Shown one piece after another: positions 7,710 through 13,326 of a stretch of DNA of 13,326 bases (positions are counted from its first letter, which is position 1; each line of letters starts with the position of its first letter). The notes below the pieces were generated by a model. It made no database searches, was not told the DNA's origin, and saw only the letters and a list, made by a program, of their open reading frames with translations. The stretch is from Nocardioidaceae bacterium (lineage in GTDB: Bacteria > Actinomycetota > Actinomycetes > Propionibacteriales > Nocardioidaceae). The stretch spans positions 1-13,326 of the forward strand of contig JAICRS010000060.1 in NCBI GenBank assembly GCA_025966335.1, in the 5' to 3' direction. A program made the translations under genes and the position numbers.

Positions 7710-8212
7710 CACGCGTCGGCATCGTGATGGGATCGGACTCCGACTGGCCGACGATGCGGGCGGCCGCCGAGGCGCTCGACGAGTTCGACGTCCCCTACGA
7801 GGCCGACGTCGTCTCCGCGCACCGGATGCCGGCGGAGATGCTGGCCTACGGCAAGGAGGCGGCCGGCCGCGGGCTGTCGGTGATCATCGCCGGTGCCGGC
7901 GGCGCCGCCCACCTGCCGGGCATGCTGGCCGCGGTCACCCCGCTACCGGTGATCGGCGTCCCGGTCCCGCTCAAGCACCTCGACGGGATGGACTCGCTGC
8001 TCTCGATCGTGCAGATGCCGGCGGGCGTTCCGGTGGCCACGGTGTCGATCGGCGGTGCCCGCAACGCCGGGCTGCTCGCCGTACGCATCCTCGCCACGTC
8101 GTCGGAGGAGCTGCGTGGCCGGATGGCGGACTTCCAGGAGGCGCTGGCCGAGGCGGCCCGGGACAAGGGGCGGGCGGTCCGCGGCGAGCAGAACCGCAAG
8201 GCCGGCTTCTAG
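7706..8212 (+). CDS. purE: N5-carboxyaminoimidazole ribonucleotide mutase (class I PurE)
   Basis: This converts N5-CAIR made by PurK into CAIR. The 168-residue protein shows GSDSDWPTM (9-17), the SAHRMP loop (37-42) with the catalytic-type His39, AGAGGAAHLPGM (62-73), and the KHLDGMDSLLSIVQMP segment (90-105). The pairing with purK marks it as the bacterial mutase type rather than the class II AIR carboxylase. It has an additional charged C-terminal tail of about 25 residues. Its TAG stop shares the tetranucleotide CTAG with the TAG stop of the convergent CoA-binding gene. Confidence 0.97.
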   Translation: MTRVGIVMGSDSDWPTMRAAAEALDEFDVPYEADVVSAHRMPAEMLAYGKEAAGRGLSVIIAGAGGAAHLPGMLAAVTPLPVIGVPVPLKHLDGMDSLLSIVQMPAGVPVATVSIGGARNAGLLAVRILATSSEELRGRMADFQEALAEAARDKGRAVRGEQNRKAGF

Positions 8213-8643
8213 CGGTAGCGCGACCACTCGATCGCCGGGCAGGTGTCCATCACCATCGGCACTCCCGCCTCGGTGGTGCGGCGGTACGCGTCGTGGTCGA
8301 TCACGCCGAGCTGGAACCAGACCCCCTTGGCTCCGATGTCTACCGCCTGGTCGGCGAACTCGCCGGCCGCCTCGGATCGGCGGAACACGTCGACGCAGTC
8401 GATGCCGAACGGCACCTCCGCCAGCGAGGGGTAGCCGTCCTCGCCGAGCACGTGGTTGGCCTCGGGATGGATCGGCACGACCCGCTTGCCGCGCTCCTGC
8501 AGGAACTGCGCGATCCGGTACGCCGTGCGTGAAGGGTCGCCGCTGAGCCCCACCACGGCCCAGGTCTGACAGTCGCGGAGCAGGAAGCGGAGGTTGTCCG
8601 GGTCCAGCCAGGGCTGGGCCGAGCTCTCGGGTGACGGGGCCAT
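8209..8643 (-). CDS. CoA-binding domain protein (YccU/CoA_binding_2 family)
   Basis: This 144-residue protein is a stand-alone Rossmann-like CoA-binding domain. It shows WAVVGLSGDPSRTAYRIAQ (28-46), a glycine-rich nucleotide-binding turn, followed by KRVVPIHPEA (53-62), DVFRRSE (85-91), GAKGVWFQLGV (104-114) and the C-terminal MDTCPAIEW (132-140), all typical of the family. The reaction, if any, is not known; members bind CoA or acyl-CoA in vitro, as I recall. The start is placed at ATG 8643, not the in-frame GTG at 8670, because a TACATT -10 motif lies six bases upstream and the family begins there. It is divergent from an acyl-CoA dehydrogenase, consistent with a role near acyl-CoA pools. 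The 3' end touches purE. Confidence 0.88.
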   Translation of the reverse strand: MAPSPESSAQPWLDPDNLRFLLRDCQTWAVVGLSGDPSRTAYRIAQFLQERGKRVVPIHPEANHVLGEDGYPSLAEVPFGIDCVDVFRRSEAAGEFADQAVDIGAKGVWFQLGVIDHDAYRRTTEAGVPMVMDTCPAIEWSRYR

Positions 8644-8649
8644 GACTGC

Positions 8650-8655
8650 AATGTA
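8650..8655 (-). promoter_or_regulatory. Predicted -10 of the leaderless CoA-binding gene (TACATT)
   Basis: On the minus strand TACATT (TANNNT) is followed by six bases (GCAGTC) and the ATG at 8643. No SD. The expected -35 position for this promoter, 17-18 bases further upstream, falls on the fadE -10. Confidence 0.6.
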
Positions 8656-8671
8656 CCCACCGCCTCGCACG

Positions 8672-8677
8672 TAGGAT
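8672..8677 (+). promoter_or_regulatory. Predicted -10 of the leaderless fadE promoter (TAGGAT)
   Basis: TAGGAT (TANNNT) is followed by seven bases (CTGCCCT) and the ATG at 8685, with no SD. Its expected -35 window, about 8648-8655, is the -10 of the divergent CoA-binding gene. Confidence 0.62.
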
Positions 8678-8684
8678 CTGCCCT

Positions 8685-9857
8685 ATGAGCGCTGAGTACC
8701 CGATGTACGCCCTGTCCGAGGAGCACGAGGCGATCCGCGAGGCGGTCCGCGCGGTCTGCGACGCCAAGGTCGCGCCGCACGCCACCGAGGTCGACGAGTC
8801 GGCCGAGTTCCCGCAGGCCGCGTTCGACGCGCTCGCCGCGTCTGACTTCGCGGCGCCGCACATCGGTGAGGAGTACGGCGGTGCGGGGGCCGATGCGCTG
8901 GCGACCTGCATCGTGATCGAGGAGGTGGCGCGGGCCGATGCCTCCGCGTCGCTGATCCCCGGCGTGAACAAGCTCGGCACGATGCCGATCATCCTGGTCG
9001 GCTCCGACGACCTGAAGAAGAAGTACCTGTCCCCGGTCGCCGCCGGCACCGGCATGTTCTCCTACTGCCTGTCCGAGCCGGAGGCCGGTTCGGACGCGGC
9101 CGCGATGAAGACCCGAGCGGTGCGCGAAGGGGACACGTGGGTGCTCAACGGCGTGAAGCGCTGGATCACCAACGCCGGCATCTCGGACTACTACACCGTC
9201 TTCGCGGTCACCGACCCCGACTCCCGCTCCGCGAAGATCTCGGCGTTCGTGGTGGAGAAGTCCGACGAGGGCGTCTCCTTCGGGGCGCCGGAGAAGAAGC
9301 TGGGCATCAAGGGTTCGCCGACCCGCGAGGTCTACTTCGACAACGTCCGGATCCCGGCGGACCGGATGATCGGCGCGGAGGGCACCGGGTTCGCCACCGC
9401 CATGCGCACGCTGGACCACACCCGGGTCACGATCGCCGCCCAGGCCGTCGGCATCGCCCAGGGCGCACTCGACTACGCGCTGGGCTACGCCAAGGAGCGT
9501 CAGCAGTTCGGCAAGCCGATCGCCGACTTCCAGGGCCTGCAGTTCATGCTCGCCGACATGGGGATGAAGGTCGAGGCGGCGCGGCAGCTCACCTACGCCG
9601 CCGCCGGCCGCTCCGAACGCGGCGACAAGGACCTCACGTTCTTCGGAGCGGCCGCGAAGTGCTTCGCCTCGGACACCGCGATGCAGGTGACCACCGACGC
9701 GGTCCAGGTGCTGGGCGGCTACGGCTACACCCGCGACTACCCCGTCGAGCGGATGATGCGCGACGCGAAGATCACCCAGATCTACGAGGGCACCAACCAG
9801 GTGCAGCGGATCGTGATGGCACGTCAGCTGCTGGCGGGCATCCAGTCCGAGCTCTGA
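8685..9857 (+). CDS. fadE25: Acyl-CoA dehydrogenase, FadE25/short-chain type
   Basis: This 390-residue flavoprotein oxidises acyl-CoA to trans-2-enoyl-CoA with electrons passed to electron-transfer flavoprotein. It has the complete family layout: N-terminal helical domain (about 8-120), middle beta domain with YCLSEPEAGSDA (127-138) and WITNAG (160-165), and C-terminal helical domain with RQQFGKPI (272-279), QVLGGYGYTRDYPVERMMRD (341-360) and the catalytic-base loop QIYEGTNQVQR, in which Glu368 is the predicted base. Glu at this position is typical of short- and branched short-chain enzymes. Its place downstream of purK-purE matches my recollection of M. tuberculosis fadE25; the chain-length preference is not proven by sequence. 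Leaderless start at ATG 8685. The last 34 nt overlap the convergent APH-like gene. Confidence 0.95.
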   Translation: MSAEYPMYALSEEHEAIREAVRAVCDAKVAPHATEVDESAEFPQAAFDALAASDFAAPHIGEEYGGAGADALATCIVIEEVARADASASLIPGVNKLGTMPIILVGSDDLKKKYLSPVAAGTGMFSYCLSEPEAGSDAAAMKTRAVREGDTWVLNGVKRWITNAGISDYYTVFAVTDPDSRSAKISAFVVEKSDEGVSFGAPEKKLGIKGSPTREVYFDNVRIPADRMIGAEGTGFATAMRTLDHTRVTIAAQAVGIAQGALDYALGYAKERQQFGKPIADFQGLQFMLADMGMKVEAARQLTYAAAGRSERGDKDLTFFGAAAKCFASDTAMQVTTDAVQVLGGYGYTRDYPVERMMRDAKITQIYEGTNQVQRIVMARQLLAGIQSEL

Positions 9858-10981
9858 TCGGAGGCGAGCAGCTCGGCGAGCTCCCGGCCGGCCCGCTGCT
9901 CGGCGCCCGGTCGCAACGCGGCGGCCGTTCGCGTCACCCTGGACAGCTGCTTGTGCCGGGCGTAGAGCCCGAGCCTCTGCTCGTCCAGCTCGCCTCCGGT
10001 CTCGCGGAATCCGTCCAGCACGGCAGTCTCGAGCTCGTGGTACGGCAGCAGCAGTGACGACGACTCGGCCCGCAGCTCGACCAGGAACGTCGCCACGTCG
10101 AACTCCGGCTCTCCGAGGGCGAAGCGGTCGAAGTCGACCAGTCCGAGCCGGCCGTCGTCGTCGACGAGCCACTGGTTCATGTGCGCCGCTCCGTGCGCCG
10201 GGACGAGCGGGCGGCTGCACAAGTCCTGATGGGCCCGGGCGAGCGCGTCGCCCGCGCGGCGCAGCTCGTCGGCCAGCCCCGGCGCCACGGCTGCGGCACG
10301 CCTCAGACCGCGGCCGGTCCGAACGAGCTGTTCGGCCGCGTCCACGCTGGCGCGGGGACGAAGCGGTGCGACGGCGAGCTCGCCGAGCGACCTGCCGACC
10401 GCGCGCGCGGCCCGCGCACCGTCGGGCCCGGCCAGGTGCGGGAGCAGGGAGTCGCCGGGCACGACGCCGTACCAGCTGGACTGCGTCCGGCCGTCCCAGC
10501 CGTGCGGCTCCGCCACCGCGAACGACAGCACACCCGCCCTGGTCGCATCCCACCGGGCGCGGGCCTCCACCTGGTCGTCGACCGCGTCGGTCAGGATCTT
10601 CACGTACCGGCCGGTGTCCTCCACGTTCCCCCGCACCGTGCACCGGTTGCCGGGACGGTAGCGGACGACCACCGGCTCGTCGAGCGCCGCGAGCACGGCA
10701 GGAAGCCCTGGTAGTGCGGGATCGTCCTCACAGGAGCTGATCTCGATCTCGCCGAGGCCGTTGGCCGCCCGGTCATCGGTGCTCTCGAGCAACCGGACCC
10801 GGACGGTCGGTCCGCCGACCGCCTCGTAGACGAGCACCGCCCAGGGTGAGCGCAGCGGTTTGAGCTTGCCGTAGACCCGGCGCCACGGCCCTGCCGCGAC
10901 CGACCGCTCGGCCGCCCAGGCGTCGAGGTGCGCCTCGACCAGGCCACCGGTCGCGAGGAGCTCGATCCGTTCCCGGTACAT
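9824..10981 (-). CDS. APH-fold phosphotransferase-like protein with degenerate catalytic motif
   Basis: This 385-residue protein has the aminoglycoside phosphotransferase/choline kinase fold in its C-terminal two thirds. A plausible ATP-binding lysine is Lys128 (GRYVKILTD), preceded by RYRPGNRCTVRG (108-119) as in maltokinase-like proteins. The catalytic loop reads HGAAHMNQ (263-270), where active relatives have HGDxHxxN or HGDxHxxQ: the catalytic Asp is replaced by Ala265. The metal-binding segment LVDFDRFALGEPEFD (281-295) with Asp283 is intact. It may be a pseudokinase or use another base; substrate is unknown. ATG 10981 is preferred, though GTG 10990 is in frame three codons upstream; neither has a good SD. 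The gene is divergent from a glycosyltransferase-exporter operon, suggesting a shared task rather than antibiotic resistance. The 3' end lies inside fadE. Confidence 0.8.
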   Translation of the reverse strand: MYRERIELLATGGLVEAHLDAWAAERSVAAGPWRRVYGKLKPLRSPWAVLVYEAVGGPTVRVRLLESTDDRAANGLGEIEISSCEDDPALPGLPAVLAALDEPVVVRYRPGNRCTVRGNVEDTGRYVKILTDAVDDQVEARARWDATRAGVLSFAVAEPHGWDGRTQSSWYGVVPGDSLLPHLAGPDGARAARAVGRSLGELAVAPLRPRASVDAAEQLVRTGRGLRRAAAVAPGLADELRRAGDALARAHQDLCSRPLVPAHGAAHMNQWLVDDDGRLGLVDFDRFALGEPEFDVATFLVELRAESSSLLLPYHELETAVLDGFRETGGELDEQRLGLYARHKQLSRVTRTAAALRPGAEQRAGRELAELLASDQSSDWMPASS

Positions 10982-11140
10982 GCACGTCACTGTCCCACGC
11001 GTGTACGCGGAACGGACAGGTGCTAGTACCAACGTCCGATGGCAACGCGCACCGACGTGGAATCACTGTGGATGAACAATCCCTGGGCGGAATGCCCACG
11101 TAGTACTTGGTAGACGCAGCGAACGCGGAGGAGGCCCTGG
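10982..11140. promoter_or_regulatory. Divergent intergenic region with imperfect palindromes
   Basis: This is the longest gap in the window and must carry the control of both the APH-like gene and the glycosyltransferase operon. Visible elements are two imperfect 12-bp palindromes, CGCGTGTACGCG (10998-11009) and GGTGCTAGTACC (11019-11030), whose centres are 21 bp apart, and the inverted hexamers TACCAA (11027-11032) and TTGGTA (11107-11112). No TANNNT hexamer stands at the leaderless distance from either start, so both genes probably have leadered mRNAs. Operator status is speculative. Confidence 0.35.
11127..11134 (+). promoter_or_regulatory. Strong Shine-Dalgarno of the COG4671 glycosyltransferase
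   Basis: GGAGGAGG six bases before the GTG at 11141 decides that start and indicates efficient leadered translation. Confidence 0.75.
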
Positions 11141-12265
11141 GTGGCAGCGACCCGCTATCTCTTCTACTCCCACGACGGTTACGGCCTGGGCCACGTCCGA
11201 CGCAACAGCCTGACCGCGCAGGCCGTCCTGGACAGGGACCCGAGCGCACACGTCAGCCTGGTCACGGGGATCGACGCGCGGCCACGCTGGTTGCGCGAGA
11301 CGCCACGGATGAGCGTGCACCGCGTCCCCCCGCTGCTCAAGAAGGCGGACGGGTCCTACCGTCACGACGGCCTGTCGTTCGAGGACGCCGTTCGGGAGCG
11401 GGAGCGGATCTTCGCGACGCTGGTGGACGTCGAGCGGCCGGACGTGGTCGTCGTGGACCGGCACCCCTACGGAACCGCCGGCGAGCTGCACGCCGGGCTG
11501 GGCGCCGCCCGCGGCTTCGGCTCGGCGCTGGTCCTCGGCCTGCGCGACGTTCTCGACGAGCCCTCCGTCGTCCGCGAGGAGATGCGCGGTCTCGGATGGG
11601 CCGGTGTGCAGGACCTCTACGACGACGTCCTCGTCTACGGTCGACGGCACTTCGTCGACCACGAGGCCGAGTACGGACTCGCGTTCCCGGTGCACTACTG
11701 CGGCTGGGTCGTGGAACGGTCACCGGGCAGTCGCGCCGACGGCAACCTCCTGGTGGTGGCCGCCGGCGGCGGCGGTGACGGTGCCGCGGTCTTCGAGCTC
11801 GGCGCCCAGCTGCTGAGGCGTCGTGCCGACCTGGTCGGGCTCTTCGCCCCGGGCCCGTACGCCGACGTGGAGGCGGTCCGCCGGCTCGGCCGGGAGGTCT
11901 CCGGCCGCGCGCACATCGTCACCCACGCCGACGCGTGCGGGCGGTGGTTCTCCCGTGCCGAGGCAATCCTGTGCATGGCCGGCTACAACTCGACGCTCGA
12001 GGCACTGGCCTCCGGCCAACGCCCGATCCTGATGCCACGGCGCCGGCCGCGACGCGAGCAGGCGATCCGCGCCCAGCGGCTTGCCGCGCTGGGCCTGGTC
12101 GACGCCGTCGATGAAGGAGCCGACGCGGCCGAGGTGGCGTGGCTGCTGGCGCGACCCCGGATGCTGCCCGAGGGTGCCCTGGAGGCCGCCGGCATCGACC
12201 TCGACGGGGCACGGACAGCGGCCCACCGGCTGCACGCACTCGCCACGGCGTCGAGGACCCGATGA
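11141..12265 (+). CDS. Predicted glycosyltransferase, COG4671 / GT-B (MurG-like) type
   Basis: This 374-residue protein has the two-domain GT-B layout. The N-terminal domain opens with LFYSHDGYGLGHVRRN (7-22), the glycine-rich acceptor loop typical of COG4671, and continues with DVVVVDRHPYG (101-111) and LGLRDVLDEP (132-141). The C-terminal domain carries LLVVAAGGGGDG (203-214) and the donor-binding CMAGYNSTLEALASG (278-292) followed by PRRRPRREQAIRAQRL (299-314), comparable to the MurG/GT28 nucleotide-sugar site. COG4671 is a predicted family without an assigned reaction, so sugar and acceptor are unknown. There is no signal peptide or transmembrane helix, implying cytoplasmic or membrane-surface action. 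The stop overlaps the start of the ABC exporter gene (ATGA), so the two are co-translated and probably serve one pathway. Confidence 0.85.
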   Translation: MAATRYLFYSHDGYGLGHVRRNSLTAQAVLDRDPSAHVSLVTGIDARPRWLRETPRMSVHRVPPLLKKADGSYRHDGLSFEDAVRERERIFATLVDVERPDVVVVDRHPYGTAGELHAGLGAARGFGSALVLGLRDVLDEPSVVREEMRGLGWAGVQDLYDDVLVYGRRHFVDHEAEYGLAFPVHYCGWVVERSPGSRADGNLLVVAAGGGGDGAAVFELGAQLLRRRADLVGLFAPGPYADVEAVRRLGREVSGRAHIVTHADACGRWFSRAEAILCMAGYNSTLEALASGQRPILMPRRRPRREQAIRAQRLAALGLVDAVDEGADAAEVAWLLARPRMLPEGALEAAGIDLDGARTAAHRLHALATASRTR

Positions 12266-13326
12266 CCGGCCGAAGGATCGTTCCGGCGGAGCCGCGGAGC
12301 CCGACCTGGACGCTGCTCAGCGGGCACGCGCGGCGGCACTGGGGTGCGCTGGTCGGCGCCGCGGGTTCGACGGTCGCGCTCACCGTCGCGCAGCTCGCCT
12401 CGCCCTGGCCGCTCAAGCTCGCGATCGACGAGCTCGTCACCGGACGTGGCACCGGCTTCGAGCTCACCAGCGGTGACTTCTCCCTGCTGTTCCTCCTGAT
12501 CGCCATGGTCCTCGGGATCGCACTCGTCGAGGCGCTCGCCACCTTCTCCGCAGACTTCTGGCTCAACCGGTCCGGCGAGCAGATCGTGCACGACCTGCGG
12601 ACCGCGACCTACGAGCACCTCCAGCGCCTGTCGCTGGTCTTCCACTCGAACCGTCCCACCGGTGACCTGGTCACCCGCGTGACCGGCGACGTCAACGCCG
12701 TCGGGGCGCTCTTCGCCCAGACACTCGGCACGATGGCGTCCTCGGTGCTGGTGCTGATCGGCATGTTCGCGGTGACGTTCTGGATCGACCCGCTGCTGGC
12801 GTTCGTCGCCTTCCTGGTCACGCCGCTGCTGCTCGCGACGACGATGCACTACCAGAAGCGGATCCGGCAGATGGCACGCAGCCAGCGGGCCAAGGAGGGC
12901 GAGATCGCCTCCCTGGCAACCGAGGCGCTGTCCGCGATGCAGGTCGTGAAGGCGTTCGGCACCGAGCGGTTCGAGCACGACCGGGTGCACCGGCGCAGCG
13001 CCGAGCGGTTGAAGGTGGGGGTCGAGAGCTCCAAGGTGGAGGCCCGGTTCGGTGCCCTCGTCGACGTGCTCGGCGCCGCGGCGACCGCGCTGGTGCTCGG
13101 TCTCGGTGTCCTGGCCGTCGCCGACGGCCGGATCAGCCCCGGAGACCTCGTCGTCGTCGTCGCCTACACGAACAAGCTCTACAAACCGCTCAAGGACATC
13201 GCCAAGCAGGCCAGCCGGGTCGCGCGAGCCTTCGCCCGCCTCGAGCGGATCGCCGAGATCCTGGCCTCCGACATGGTGCTCGCCGACGGCACGGACAGCT
13301 CCGTGCCCGACCGCCGCGCAGCCGGC
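12262..13326 (+). CDS. ABC exporter, transmembrane domain (3' end cut by window)
   Basis: The 355 codons present encode a type-I ABC exporter membrane domain (ABC_membrane). Predicted helices lie around 28-50, 74-96, 155-174, 176-195 and 266-290. Characteristic intracellular loop segments are HDLRTATYEHLQRLSLVFH (110-128), the conserved TGDLVTRVTGDVNAVGALF (133-151) and EALSAMQVVKAFGTE (221-235), followed by LYKPLKDIAKQASRVARAFA (307-326), which normally leads into the ATP-binding domain. The nucleotide-binding domain itself is beyond the window, so whether this is a fused half-transporter is inferred from the family. It is co-translated with the COG4671 glycosyltransferase through the ATGA overlap, which points to export of a glycosylated lipid or small molecule. 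Polarity as exporter is inferred from the fold, not shown. Confidence 0.9.
   Translation, partial: MTGRRIVPAEPRSPTWTLLSGHARRHWGALVGAAGSTVALTVAQLASPWPLKLAIDELVTGRGTGFELTSGDFSLLFLLIAMVLGIALVEALATFSADFWLNRSGEQIVHDLRTATYEHLQRLSLVFHSNRPTGDLVTRVTGDVNAVGALFAQTLGTMASSVLVLIGMFAVTFWIDPLLAFVAFLVTPLLLATTMHYQKRIRQMARSQRAKEGEIASLATEALSAMQVVKAFGTERFEHDRVHRRSAERLKVGVESSKVEARFGALVDVLGAAATALVLGLGVLAVADGRISPGDLVVVVAYTNKLYKPLKDIAKQASRVARAFARLERIAEILASDMVLADGTDSSVPDRRAAG

Noticed and set aside
8644..8670. An N-terminal extension of the CoA-binding protein from GTG 8670
   Set aside because: It would add nine poorly conserved residues and would have to be transcribed through the fadE promoter; a TACATT -10 six bases before ATG 8643 fits better.
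8340..10643. A 767-codon minus-strand open frame across fadE and the APH-like gene
   Set aside because: It is antisense to fadE and out of frame with the APH-like and CoA-binding genes. Its residues are low-complexity Arg/Gly/Ala, as expected from GC-rich shadow frames.
9824..10981. An aminoglycoside resistance gene
   Set aside because: The fold is APH-like, but the catalytic HGD is absent and the neighbours are a glycosyltransferase and an exporter. Nothing specific to aminoglycoside modification is visible.

Overview
The window comes from a very GC-rich actinobacterial chromosome. Gene content and order resemble Propionibacteriales such as Nocardioides, but that genus call is an inference from composition and protein style. 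Genes are packed tightly: the longest gap is 159 bp, and several genes overlap on the same strand or converge on opposite strands. No rRNA, tRNA, insertion sequence, CRISPR array or clear rho-independent terminator was seen.

Positions 1 to about 9860 correspond to a housekeeping block that I recall from Mycobacterium tuberculosis (maf, accE, accD5, birA, PH-domain membrane protein, purK, purE, fadE25). Here it reads: maf (minus, cut by the window start); a GT87/DUF2029-like membrane glycosyltransferase (plus); accE and accD/pccB (minus, translationally coupled); birA, a PH-domain membrane protein, a class III adenylate cyclase and a single-domain OmpR/PhoB-type DNA-binding protein (plus); purK and purE (plus, ATGA overlap); a small CoA-binding protein (minus); and an acyl-CoA dehydrogenase of the FadE25 type (plus). 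The functions fit together around acyl-CoA metabolism: a carboxylase core and epsilon subunit, the ligase that biotinylates the partner alpha subunit, and an acyl-CoA dehydrogenase. Purine biosynthesis and a cAMP/membrane signalling pair sit alongside.

Positions about 9824 to 13326 hold an accessory-looking locus. An APH-fold protein lacking the usual catalytic aspartate (minus) is divergent from a COG4671-type glycosyltransferase, which overlaps by ATGA an ABC exporter whose membrane half fills the window end. This suggests assembly and export of an unidentified glycosylated product.

A recurring regulatory pattern is a TANNNT -10 hexamer exactly 6 or 7 nt before the start codon with no Shine-Dalgarno sequence (maf, the winged-helix gene, purK, the CoA-binding gene, fadE; weaker for birA and the PH gene). 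These look like leaderless transcripts. At two divergent gene pairs the promoter elements physically overlap.
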